Below are positions 43,353 through 51,613 of a stretch of 64,000 bases of DNA, piece after piece. The number at the start of each line of letters is the position of its first letter. The stretch's first letter is position 1. Both the position numbers and the translations under genes were made by a program. The stretch covers positions 3,265 through 67,264 of the forward strand of contig CAJLYL010000001.1 of NCBI GenBank assembly GCA_905210855.1. Reading direction: 5' to 3'. The notes beneath the pieces were generated by a model. That model searched no databases. It saw only the letters and a list, made by a program, of their open reading frames with translations, and was not told the origin of the DNA. Source of the stretch: an uncultured Clostridia bacterium. GTDB lineage: Bacteria > Bacillota > Clostridia > UMGS1810.

Positions 43353-44176
43353 GTGAATAACAAAACAACATTGGTCGTAATGGCGGGCTGAAACAAATTG
43401 ACCCGATAGGACCAAACGGAGAAATAATTCTTGATTTTTCTATTTATGACGCGGTTAAGGCGGGGTTTGACAAAGCTATATTTATCATTCGCCGTGACAT
43501 CGAAAAGGATTTTCGTGAAATGGCGGGCAAGCGTATAGAAAATATGATTGACACAGAATACGTCTTTCAGGATATGGATTATCTTCCCGCCGGAAGGACT
43601 GTTCCGCAGGGCAGGACAAAGCCGTGGGGCACAGGTCACGCTGTGTACTGTGCAAGGGACAAGGCAGACACCCCTTTTGCGCTTATAAACGCAGATGATT
43701 ATTACGGGAGTTCGTCATTTAAGCTTATATGCGACAGCCTGAAAAATTCAGATGAGATGTGTATGGTCGGTTTTAAGCTCGGTAACACCCTGACCGAGAA
43801 CGGCACAGTCAGCCGCGGTGTATGCGAAACCGAAAACGGATACCTAAAAAGCATAACGGAACATACCTCCCTCGACAGAAACAGCGGAATTCCGCTTGAC
43901 GCGATTGTATCTATGAATATGTGGGGGCTGACTCCCAAAGTTTTTGAATATGTCGAAAGAGATTTTACAGAATTTTTGGATAATATGCAAAATCCGCTGA
44001 AAAATGAATTTTATATTCCGACCGTTATCGATAATATGATACATAGATACAATTATAAGATAAAGGTTTTAGACTGCACCGAAAAATGGTACGGAGTGAC
44101 ATATAAAGAGGACAGAGAGACGGTAGCAAAAGCGATGAGAGAGAAAATCGGAAAGGGTTATTACAATGGCATCTGA
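43353..44176 (+). pseudogene. Sugar nucleotidyltransferase pseudogene lacking its nucleotide-binding loop
   Basis: A ribosome site GGAGGG and GTG start at 43353 open the frame MNNKTTLVVMAG, which then hits TGA. One frame over, the sequence continues GLKQIDPIGPNGEIILDFSI and runs to 44176 without a stop (MAGKRIENMIDTEY, WGTGHAVYCARDKAD, LINADDYYG). Family members have LVVMAAGMGSRFGGLKQIDP here, so about 20-26 nt encoding the signature loop GxGSRxG are missing, with loss of frame. The missing piece would be flanked by GGCGG repeats, consistent with slippage deletion. Intact relatives make nucleotide sugars from sugar-1-phosphate and NTP. Any protein made from internal starts would lack the NTP-binding loop. 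Confidence 0.85.
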
Positions 44177-45251
44177 TAAATTTAATTTAAGCGAGATATG
44201 TTCAAAATTTGATATAGATACAAATATTCAGCCTTACGGTAACGGCCATATAAACGATACATATTTATGTGAAACGGCGCCGAGATTTATTCTTCAGCGG
44301 ATTAACACAAATGTATTTGAAAACCCGGCACAAGTAATGAATAACATCGTCAATGTGACACGGTTTCTTTCAAAAAAGATTGAGGAAAACGGCGGAAATC
44401 CGGCAAGCGAAACGCTTACGGTTATTTTCACGAAGGACGGAAAGAGTTATTATAAGGCGGACGATAAAAACTATTTCAGAATATATCTGTTTATAGAGAA
44501 TTCGATAAGTTATGACCTGGTTAAGAGTCCGATACAGCTTTACTACGCAGGGTGTGCATTCGGAAAATTTCAGGCGATGCTCAACGGCTTTCCGGCAGAC
44601 AGTCTTTATGAGACAATCAAAGATTTTCATAATACCCCCGAAAGAGTTAAACAATTGGAGCAGGCAATAGAAAATAACTCGGCGGGCAGATTGGAATATG
44701 CAAAAAAAGAGATTGAGTTTGCGCGAAAATTCAGCAAGTATGCGTCACGAATAACCGATAAGATGAAAGACGGTTCGGTTCCGCTTCGCGTCACACACAA
44801 CGACACCAAGCTTAACAATATCCTGTTTGACAAAGACAATAACGAAAAGTCTTGTGTAATCGACTTAGATACTGTTATGCCGGGTTCGGCATTGTTTGAC
44901 TTCGGCGATGCGCTTCGTTTCGGCGCATCCAGCGGGGCCGAGGACGAAACAGATCTTGATAAGATTTGGTTTGACCTTGAAAAGTTTGAACAATTCGCCA
45001 AAGGCTTTTTGTCACAAACAGCGGATTGCCTGACCGAAACCGAAATTGAACTTTTGGCGCTGTCAGCGCTAATACTTACCTATGAGTGCGGAATACGATT
45101 TCTTGCAGACTATCTAAACGGCGATACATATTTTAAAATTCACAGGGAAAATCATAATCTTGACAGATGTCGGACACAGTTTAAATTGGCCGTCGATATA
45201 GAGAAAAAGCTTCCTGAAATGACGAAAATCATTCAAAATTTATTGAATTAA
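44166..45251 (+). CDS. Phosphotransferase resembling N-acetylhexosamine 1-kinase (NahK/LnpB)
   Basis: A 361-aa kinase of the aminoglycoside phosphotransferase/choline kinase fold. The substrate side resembles NahK: GNGHINDTYLCE (phosphate loop region), FILQRINTNVFENPAQVM, and RIYLFIENSISYD. The catalytic motif is VTHNDTKLNNILFD (about 210) and the metal motif CVIDLDTVMPGSALFDFGD. NahK phosphorylates GlcNAc or GalNAc at C1 in the lacto-/galacto-N-biose pathway; the substrate here is inferred. It overlaps the end of the nucleotidyltransferase pseudogene by 11 nt, the normal order for making UDP-sugars. The reading frame is intact. Confidence 0.8.
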   Translation: MASDKFNLSEICSKFDIDTNIQPYGNGHINDTYLCETAPRFILQRINTNVFENPAQVMNNIVNVTRFLSKKIEENGGNPASETLTVIFTKDGKSYYKADDKNYFRIYLFIENSISYDLVKSPIQLYYAGCAFGKFQAMLNGFPADSLYETIKDFHNTPERVKQLEQAIENNSAGRLEYAKKEIEFARKFSKYASRITDKMKDGSVPLRVTHNDTKLNNILFDKDNNEKSCVIDLDTVMPGSALFDFGDALRFGASSGAEDETDLDKIWFDLEKFEQFAKGFLSQTADCLTETEIELLALSALILTYECGIRFLADYLNGDTYFKIHRENHNLDRCRTQFKLAVDIEKKLPEMTKIIQNLLN

Positions 45252-45286
45252 TCGATTAACACGCTAAAAGATACGGGAGAAAATAT

Positions 45287-46145
45287 ATGAATAATATCTT
45301 GCTTAAAAATGATAATATATCGGTGGAAATTTCAGATTTGGGAGCGTAAATTCTGAGTTTAAAGAAAGGGTCGAAAGAGTATATCTGAAACGGAAAGTCT
45401 GATGTATGGAATGGACACGCCCCGGTATTGTTTCCGATTTGCGGAAGACTTGCGGAAGATAAGTTTATAGCAGGTGACAATGTATTTTCTCTCGGTATGC
45501 ACGGCTTCGCAAAAACGAGCATATTTGAAATCGAAAATGCCACAGACACAGAGACCGTGTTTCTGCTTAAAGAGAACTCTGACACACTAAAACATTATCC
45601 TTTTTGCTTTGAACTCAGAATTATATACAAACTGAAAAATGACAGTATACATATTAAATACTCCGTGAAAAACACGGATATAAAGACAATATATTTTTCA
45701 ATCGGAGCACATGAGGCATACGCTTGCAACGGCGGTATAGAAAACTATTCACTTATTTTTGAAACCTGTGAAAGGGTTTGAGACTCTGCTTCTTGACGGT
45801 AGTTATTTAAATCATAAAACGCTTAAAATAAGTGATGACTCTGCCGAACTTCCCTTGAAATACAGCTATTTTAAACTTGACACTCTGATATTTAAAGGCC
45901 CTAAATCAAAGAGAGTTGAGCTTAAAAACAATATTACGGGAGACACGGCAGGGATTGATTTTTCAACCTTTAAAAACCTTCTTCTTTGGACGCTTCCGGG
46001 TGTGGAATTTATTTGTATCGAACCGTGGAACGGCCTCCCCGATTATGTTGACAGCGACTGTAATATAATGCACAATCATGATATCATCACCCTGCCTAAA
46101 GGAGAATTTTTTGATTGTGTACATACTATAAGCTTTAAAAAATAA
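45287..46145 (+). pseudogene. Aldose 1-epimerase (GalM-like) pseudogene
   Basis: From ATG at 45287 the frame reads MNNILLKNDNISVEISDLGA, then TAA at 45347 (relatives have Glu), continues ILSLKKGSKEYI, then TGA at 45386 (relatives have Trp), continues NGKSDVWNGHAPVLFPICGR and the mutarotase core (HGFAK, YSVKNTD, IGAHEAYACNG). At about 45774 a G-run (GGG) shifts the frame by one base; the next frame carries the natural end (FETLLLDGSYLNHKTLK ... TLPGVEFICIEPWNGLPD). Two nonsense changes and one frameshift are too many for sequencing error. An intact protein would interconvert alpha and beta anomers of sugars. Confidence 0.85.
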
Positions 46146-46172
46146 TCTTCACCTATGTTCTTTTCAAATCTA

Positions 46173-47294
46173 TTATACTGTCTCGCCGTGAACTATTGTA
46201 GCTTTTATATTTATATTTTCATCGGCTATTACAAGGTCGGCATATTTATTTCTCTCAACAGACCCTCTCATTTTATCCTCGCCTATGACCCTTGCCGCAT
46301 TCAGCGATGCCATATTCACAACAGTATATATAGGCAGACCGGTATGCTTTAAAAAGTTTCTTACCGCCTTATCCATCGTCAGAATGCTTCCGGCAATCGT
46401 TCCATCCTTTAGCCTGCACTCGATTCCGTAGACAGTTACAGGCTGACCGCCAAGCGTATACTCTCCGTCGGGCATACCGCCCGCCCTCATACAATCCGTG
46501 ATAAGAACAAGCTTATCGCCTTTGAGCTTTTGAACCATATTAAAAAGTACCGGGCTGACGTGAAACGTATCGGCTATCAGTTCACAGCTGACTGTGTTAT
46601 TTTCAAGCGCTGCGCCGATTACACCTACCTCGCGGTGATCGAACGGTGTCATCGCGTTAAACAGGTGCGTGACGTGTCTTGCCCCGTTTTTGAAAGCCTC
46701 AGAGGTCTGCTTATATGTTGCGTTTGTGTGTCCCACCGAAACCGTAATATCGGTATTTTCTGAAATGTATTTAACGAATTTAAACTCCTCATCCATTTCC
46801 GGAGCAATGGTAATAAGCCTTATTATGTCACGATTCTGCATAACAAAATCGATGTTCGGGCGTTTTATGTATTTTGCATCCTGTGCGCCCTTCTTTTCGG
46901 GATTTATAAACGGCCCTTCGACATTTGCGCCGAGAATTTTCGCCCCTTCGTTTTTCTTTTTCAGCTCTTTTATAACGTCAAGCGCACGCTGTATCTCATT
47001 TTCGGAAACAGTCATTGTTGTCGGGCAAAATGCTGTAACTCCGTTTCGGGGAAGGTTCCTTGCCATACTTATAATCCCGTCTCTGTCACCGTCGGATGTG
47101 TCAAAGCCTTTATACCCGTGAATGTGAATGTCTATAAACCCCGGCATAACATAATCCCCGTGCGCGTCAATTATCTCACACCCGCCTATGTGCAGTCCTT
47201 CCCCGACCTCTCTTATTTTATCATCAAATATAACCGCTCCGCTTTCGGTAACCGAATCTTTGTTTACTATTTTGGCGTTTATTATTGCTCTCAT
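46173..47294 (-). CDS. nagA: N-acetylglucosamine-6-phosphate deacetylase NagA
   Basis: A 373-aa amidohydrolase that removes acetate from GlcNAc-6-phosphate in the cytoplasm. Motifs: metal ligands in GFIDIHIHGYKGFD, Glu in GANVEGPFINP, His in VSVGHTNATY and HLFNAMTPFDH, and the catalytic Asp in LITDCMRAGG. Length is normal and the frame is intact. ATG at 47294 follows AAAGGTG at good spacing; the GTG nine bases upstream lies within that site and is rejected. It lies 66 bp downstream of the NagB-ROK fusion and should be co-transcribed. Confidence 0.92.
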   Translation of the reverse strand: MRAIINAKIVNKDSVTESGAVIFDDKIREVGEGLHIGGCEIIDAHGDYVMPGFIDIHIHGYKGFDTSDGDRDGIISMARNLPRNGVTAFCPTTMTVSENEIQRALDVIKELKKKNEGAKILGANVEGPFINPEKKGAQDAKYIKRPNIDFVMQNRDIIRLITIAPEMDEEFKFVKYISENTDITVSVGHTNATYKQTSEAFKNGARHVTHLFNAMTPFDHREVGVIGAALENNTVSCELIADTFHVSPVLFNMVQKLKGDKLVLITDCMRAGGMPDGEYTLGGQPVTVYGIECRLKDGTIAGSILTMDKAVRNFLKHTGLPIYTVVNMASLNAARVIGEDKMRGSVERNKYADLVIADENINIKATIVHGETV

Positions 47295-47360
47295 TTGAAT
47301 CACCTTTTATAAATTTATGATTTTTAACTTATAAATCGTTATACTTATATAAAATCTATT

Positions 47361-48965
47361 TTACACTAAAAGAGCTGCCCCTACAATACCTGCGTCACTT
47401 TTTAATTTTGAAATAGCGATTGGGGTATCAGAATTAAGTCTGTCCTTAAGCGGTGTAAGAAGGGTATCCCCTGCATTTGTTATACCTCCCGACAACACTA
47501 TCATATCGGGGTCAAACACATTTATAATGCCTTTTATTCCTATTGAAAGGCGGTTTATATACTTATCCAAAACCTCTGCGGCAACAGCACATTTTTCATT
47601 AACCGCTCTAAAGAAAAGTTTTCCGTTTAATGAGTTTCTGTTTTCAATATACAGCTTATACAAAATACTGTCGGTATTAATTTTTGCCGCTTTCTCGGCC
47701 ATACCTATCAAAGCCGCGGCCGACGCATACTGCTCAAAGCATCCGTTCAATCCACAGCTGCACTTTTCGCCGTCAAAATTAATAGGAAAGTGTCCAATTT
47801 CGCCCGCGCTTCCTTTGCCCTCATAAATCTTTCCGTCAATGATTATTCCGCCGCCTACACCGGTGCCAAGAGAAACCATAACAAGGTTTTTGACGGATTG
47901 ACCGATTCCGCAAACCGCTTCGCCCAAAGCCGCACAGTTTGCGTCATTTGACACCTTCACAGAGATGTTCAGCCTGTTTTCAAGTTCCTTTTTCAAATCA
48001 ATATCCTTAAAAGGCAGATTAACTGCATTTACGATTCCGTCCCTGATTATGCCAGCCGTTCCGACTCCGATGCCCGATATACAATACTCCTTCATTATTT
48101 CCCGGCATTTATCGGCTATGCTGTCTATCAGCTCATCGCAATTTAAGCAAGCCGATGATATTTGGGTTTTATATACCGTCTCATCGTTCTCATTTAAAAC
48201 ACCGAACTTCACCTCTGTTCCGCCAATATCAACACCTATTCTCTCGTTTGAATATGCATCTTTGTCGCAAATAAGCGTAACATCGCTGTGAAGCTTAAGC
48301 ATCGATGCGGGCATCTCTGTTGAAATATTACTCGTCAGCAGTTCCGAGACCGCTTTATGTTTATTTTTCCCGGCGGCAAGAAGAATAATTTTCCTTGCCT
48401 TTAATATAGTTCCCATTCCCATTGTCAGCGCCTTTTTCGGCACCTCTGAAATATCGTCAAAGAACCTTGAGTTTGCCTTTATTGTGTCCTCGGTAAGATT
48501 GGTCAAATGCGTCTTTGAATTTAGGTTTTCGCTCGGCTCGTTAAAACCTATATGACCGTTTTGACCTATACCGAGTATCTGTAGGTCGATGCCCCCGTTC
48601 TCGCCTATAAGCTTCTCAAAATTTTCACATTCTTTTTCCGTGTCATTACACATTCCGTCAAGAATATGTGTGTTGTTGGTATCAATATTTATTTTTGAAA
48701 AGAAGTTCTTGTTCATAAAACAGTGATAGCTCTGTTCATTGTCTGCCGTCAGCGGATAATACTCGTCAAGGTTAAATGTTCGGATGGTTTTAAAGTCAAT
48801 TTCGCCCGATTTATTCATTTTAGAAAGTTCATCATACATTCCGACAGGGGTTGACCCCGTCGCCAGACCGAGAACACTTTTTGGATTTTTTCTTATTTGC
48901 TCCGCAACTATTTCCGCTGCTTTCTCTGACATTTCATCATAGTTTTCACACACTGTTATTTTCAT
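47361..48965 (-). CDS. nagB: Fusion of glucosamine-6-phosphate deaminase (NagB) and ROK-family sugar kinase
   Basis: A 534-aa two-domain protein. Residues 1-238 are NagB (LGLATGSTPVGMYDEL, RTFNLDEYYPL, GIGQNGHIGFNEPSEN), converting glucosamine-6-P to fructose-6-P and ammonia. Residues 241-534 are a ROK kinase with the phosphate loop IGVDIGGTEVKFGVL, catalytic Asp in SNDANCAALGEA, SLGTGVGGGIIIDG, and the zinc motif CSCGLNGCFEQYAS. The junction is tight (DKDAYS then NERIGVDIGG) and no linker remains. The kinase may phosphorylate GlcNAc or glucosamine to feed NagA/NagB. A start at 48965 has GGGAGGTAATGTG upstream. The fusion could be natural or made by a small deletion removing a stop. Confidence 0.9.
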   Translation of the reverse strand: MKITVCENYDEMSEKAAEIVAEQIRKNPKSVLGLATGSTPVGMYDELSKMNKSGEIDFKTIRTFNLDEYYPLTADNEQSYHCFMNKNFFSKINIDTNNTHILDGMCNDTEKECENFEKLIGENGGIDLQILGIGQNGHIGFNEPSENLNSKTHLTNLTEDTIKANSRFFDDISEVPKKALTMGMGTILKARKIILLAAGKNKHKAVSELLTSNISTEMPASMLKLHSDVTLICDKDAYSNERIGVDIGGTEVKFGVLNENDETVYKTQISSACLNCDELIDSIADKCREIMKEYCISGIGVGTAGIIRDGIVNAVNLPFKDIDLKKELENRLNISVKVSNDANCAALGEAVCGIGQSVKNLVMVSLGTGVGGGIIIDGKIYEGKGSAGEIGHFPINFDGEKCSCGLNGCFEQYASAAALIGMAEKAAKINTDSILYKLYIENRNSLNGKLFFRAVNEKCAVAAEVLDKYINRLSIGIKGIINVFDPDMIVLSGGITNAGDTLLTPLKDRLNSDTPIAISKLKSDAGIVGAALLV

Positions 48966-49027
48966 CTTTCACATTACCTCCCTCATATAAACTCTCAACT
49001 ATATAATACTACCGTTTGTTTTAGTTG

Positions 49028-49057
49028 TATTTGCACAAATATCATTTTATTTTGCAC
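49028..49057 (+). promoter_or_regulatory. Candidate AraC-type operator between nagB-ROK and araC
   Basis: TATTTGCAC (49028-49036), 11 nt, TATTTTGCAC (49048-49057): two direct half-sites one every 20 bp, as AraC proteins prefer. The site lies upstream of nagB (minus strand), whose probable -10 follows AAACGGTAG. A near-identical site lies at 40844-40873 in the same orientation relative to its promoter. Confidence 0.55.
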
Positions 49058-49073
49058 TTTCAGCAAAAATGTG

Positions 49074-49102
49074 TTGAAATCTTTTTATAATGCTGTTATA
49101 AT
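49074..49102 (+). promoter_or_regulatory. Promoter of the island AraC gene
   Basis: TTGAAA (49074-49079), 17-bp spacer, TATAAT (49097-49102), 24 bp before the ATG. The operator-like repeats are 17 bp upstream of the -35, so the regulator may also act on its own promoter. Confidence 0.65.
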
Positions 49103-49125
49103 ATCCGAAAAGGAGTGTGTAAATA

Positions 49126-50016
49126 ATGGCTGATTATATCGGTGTACGATTAAACGAAGAAATCAAAATAAATAAACTGTATACGGTGCATTACTTTGAA
49201 TACTCAAAGAAGTTTAGCTTTACGGGCGAAAAACACAACTTTTGGGAGCTTGTATATGCGGACAGAGGAAACGTGACTGTGTTTTCGGATGACAAAAGCT
49301 TTGTTTTAGAACAGGGAAATGTGATCTTTCACAAGCCAAATGAGTGGCACAACATAAAGGCCAACGGAGTGAGCGCGGCAAACGTTACTATTATAACATT
49401 TGAATCTTCTTCACCGGCTATGCGTTATTTTGAAAACAAGCTTCTTCCCGTCGGTCAGAAGCAGAAAGAACTCCTTTCTCAGATAATATTCGAATTTACA
49501 AATGCCTTCAGCGTCCCCCTCAACGATCCATACACAACGCGGCTGCTCCGAAGAAAGAACATTCCGTTTGCATCAGAACAGCTTATTAAAATGTATCTCT
49601 GTGAATTCTTGATTTTGTTCCTTCGGAATAGCCCTCAAACCCGCCGAAAAAGCACAGGAAATATACACAGCGACAACGGCCTGATTAACCTTTTGGTAAA
49701 CTATATGAACGAGAATATCACAAGAAACATTTCGCTGAATGAGTTAATGGAATACAGCGGAGCCAACCGAACTAAGATAGAGGCTGTTTTTAACGAAAGC
49801 TTCGGAAGAAGCGCCCTCGGTTATTTTATATACTTAAAAATCGAGCTTGCAAAAAAATATCTGCGTGAGGATAATTATAATATTACCCAAATATCCGAAA
49901 TACTCGGATATTCGGGTATTCATTATTTCTCAAGGCAATTCAAAAAATGCACCGGTATGGCCCCGACCGAATATCTTTTGTCGATAAAGTCAATGATGCG
50001 CGAAGACCTTTTATAA
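49126..50016 (+). CDS. AraC-family regulator of the amino-sugar locus
   Basis: A 296-aa regulator. Residues about 20-95 form a cupin (HNFWELVYADRGNVTVFSDD; VIFHKPNEWHNIKAN) and about 195-290 the double helix-turn-helix (ISLNELMEYSGANRTKIEAV; ITQISEILGYSGIHYFSRQF). AGGAG precedes the ATG. It is divergent from nagB-ROK/nagA, with a candidate operator in the 160-bp gap. A cupin-type sensor for a sugar or sugar phosphate is expected, with activation of the amino-sugar genes. The ligand is unproven. The frame is intact although several of its presumed targets are pseudogenes. Confidence 0.88.
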   Translation: MADYIGVRLNEEIKINKLYTVHYFEYSKKFSFTGEKHNFWELVYADRGNVTVFSDDKSFVLEQGNVIFHKPNEWHNIKANGVSAANVTIITFESSSPAMRYFENKLLPVGQKQKELLSQIIFEFTNAFSVPLNDPYTTRLLRRKNIPFASEQLIKMYLCEFLILFLRNSPQTRRKSTGNIHSDNGLINLLVNYMNENITRNISLNELMEYSGANRTKIEAVFNESFGRSALGYFIYLKIELAKKYLREDNYNITQISEILGYSGIHYFSRQFKKCTGMAPTEYLLSIKSMMREDLL

Positions 50017-50334
50017 TTATAATCCAATTGTTTAGACGCGGCTCGGCGACATCATCGACCCGATTAACAATGCGATTTGTGCTTTGGCTCGGTGATGTAT
50101 ATTATATTTTGACACGCATTAAAACTTGTGTAGTCTGTGTATGTATTTTTTATTCTTGACTCCTCGGACGGCAGCGCAGTAGCGCTGAACTCGTCGTCTT
50201 AGAATAAAAAACACATACACAGCCTCTGACGGAATATTTTCTACGCATACCGTGCGGCTGTTATCGGTTTGCAAAATAAAATATACACCCCCTCGCCTCT
50301 ATACAAATTCAAAATCTTTTAGGAGATGTTTATT
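50017..50334. other. Repeat-filled junction at the right edge of the sugar island
   Basis: Base composition returns to that of the core. 50040-50062 is a partial palindrome left end (GGCTCGGCGACATC). 50086-50297 is palindromic element P2 with a second hairpin nested inside. No gene and no clear promoter for yggS were recognised; AGGAG at 50321-50325 is its ribosome site. Confidence 0.7.
50086..50297 (+). repeat. Dispersed palindromic element, copy P2, with nested hairpin
   Basis: Begins GGCTCGGTGATGTATATTAT and ends AATATACACCCCCTCGCC, matching copy P3, but the middle is interrupted. Inside lies another hairpin (arms 50135-50156 and 50201-50222, 21 of 22 paired) with an inner CAGCGC-AGTA-GCGCTG stem. 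The P-type loop phrase GACACGCAT stays on the left and CGCATACCGTGCGGCTGTTA on the right, so the inner element appears inserted into the loop of the outer one. Confidence 0.8.
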
Positions 50335-51012
50335 ATGTCTATACAAAAAAATCTTGAAAACATCCGCGCGCGGATATCCGCCGCCTGCGAGCGCAGCGGC
50401 AGAAACCCGTCGTCCGTCACGCTGATTGCCGTGACGAAAACGCGCACCGTTGACGAAATAAACGAGGCGGTCGCCCTCGGGCTCACCGAGCTCGGCGAAA
50501 ACCGTGTTCAGGAGCTGCTCGAAAAATACGACAAGGTTCGCGGCGACGTGCATTGGCATCTCATAGGTCATCTTCAGCGCAACAAGGTTAAATACATTGC
50601 CGACAAGGTGTGCATGATTCACTCCGTTGACACAGTGCCCCTCGCCGCCGAGATAGACCGTCAGTGCGCAAAGCACGGCAGGGTTATGAACATCCTTGCC
50701 GAGGTGAATATATCGGGCGAGGAGTCAAAAAGCGGCATGACCGCCGCCGAGGCATACGATTTTATGCAGCAGGTATCGGCCATGCCTCACGTAAAGGTGT
50801 GCGGATTGATGACCATGGCACCCAAATTTGCGCAAAATGACGAAATAAGAAGAATTTTTGCACAATTATCACAGTTAGCTGTTGACATTTCGGCAAAAAA
50901 ATATGATAATATCAGTATGGACAAATTATCTATGGGAATGAGCAGCGATTTTGAAACGGCTATTGAGGAAGGTTCTCATATGGTTCGTATAGGAACAGCT
51001 TTGTTCAAATAA
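50335..51012 (+). CDS. yggS: YggS-family PLP homeostasis protein
   Basis: A 225-aa single-domain PLP-binding protein (YggS/PLPHP, B. subtilis YlmE) with the PLP lysine in LIAVTKTRTVDEI, and typical motifs GENRVQELLEKYD, WHLIGHLQRNKVKYI, HSVDTVPLAAEI, GLMTMAP and LSMGMSSDFETAIEEGS. It buffers PLP and influences amino-acid pools; it has no known catalysis. It opens the division cluster, as ylmE does in B. subtilis. ATG at 50335 is chosen: AGGAG is 9 nt upstream; an earlier in-frame ATG at 50326 overlaps that site. Confidence 0.93.
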   Translation: MSIQKNLENIRARISAACERSGRNPSSVTLIAVTKTRTVDEINEAVALGLTELGENRVQELLEKYDKVRGDVHWHLIGHLQRNKVKYIADKVCMIHSVDTVPLAAEIDRQCAKHGRVMNILAEVNISGEESKSGMTAAEAYDFMQQVSAMPHVKVCGLMTMAPKFAQNDEIRRIFAQLSQLAVDISAKKYDNISMDKLSMGMSSDFETAIEEGSHMVRIGTALFK

Positions 51013-51042
51013 ATTTTGCAGGTTAGTTTAGGAGGAAAAATC

Positions 51043-51609
51043 ATGAGCAAGTTCATGGATATGCTGATGGGCGCGATGGGTATTGACGACGCTGACGCAC
51101 CCCTTGAGGAGGTCGGCGCACCGGCGCAGGACGAGGCAAAGGAAGAGAAGAAAAAGATTCGTGTGCCCAGAGCGGCAAAGAGCGAAAGAATGAAAGAGGA
51201 CAGAGCCTTTGAGGAGCCTGCTCCCAAGGCAAGACCGCAGACATACGGCAGCTTTGGCAAGAGCACATCATATCAGGGCGAATCTATGGCGCAGCGTTCA
51301 AAGCTTGTCAACATTGGCGGCGCAACCCAGCTCAACATGGTTATTGTGCAGCCGACGGAGTACAGCGACGGCAGAGACATCACAAATCACTTAAAGGCGC
51401 GCAAGCCGGTTATAGTCAACCTTGAGATGCTCGACAAGGTAATGGCAAAAAAGGTGGTCGATTTCTTAAGCGGCGCGGTGTTTGCGCTGGACGGCAGTAT
51501 GCAGAAGGTTTCCAACGGCATCATAGTTGCCGTGCCGAGCAACATGAACATCACGGGCAACATCGGCGAGGAGCTCAAGACAAACCTTTTTGACGAATTT
51601 AAGCTTTAA
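51043..51609 (+). CDS. sepF: Cell division protein SepF
   Basis: A 188-aa Z-ring-associated protein. The N-terminus is an amphipathic membrane-binding helix (MSKFMDMLMGAMGI), followed by a charged flexible linker (about 15-90) and the SepF core (about 95-188: KLVNIGGATQLNMVIVQPTE, IVNLEMLDKVMAKKVVDFLS). SepF tethers FtsZ to the membrane and shapes the septum. AGGAGG precedes the ATG at 51043; it follows yggS by 30 bp. Confidence 0.95.
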   Translation: MSKFMDMLMGAMGIDDADAPLEEVGAPAQDEAKEEKKKIRVPRAAKSERMKEDRAFEEPAPKARPQTYGSFGKSTSYQGESMAQRSKLVNIGGATQLNMVIVQPTEYSDGRDITNHLKARKPVIVNLEMLDKVMAKKVVDFLSGAVFALDGSMQKVSNGIIVAVPSNMNITGNIGEELKTNLFDEFKL

Positions 51610-51613
51610 TTTT

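Noticed and set aside
45347..45388. Stop codons read as amino acids (TGA as Trp, TAA as Glu) in the epimerase gene
   Set aside because: TGA and TAA end many intact genes in the window, and the same gene also has a frameshift, so it is a pseudogene rather than recoding.
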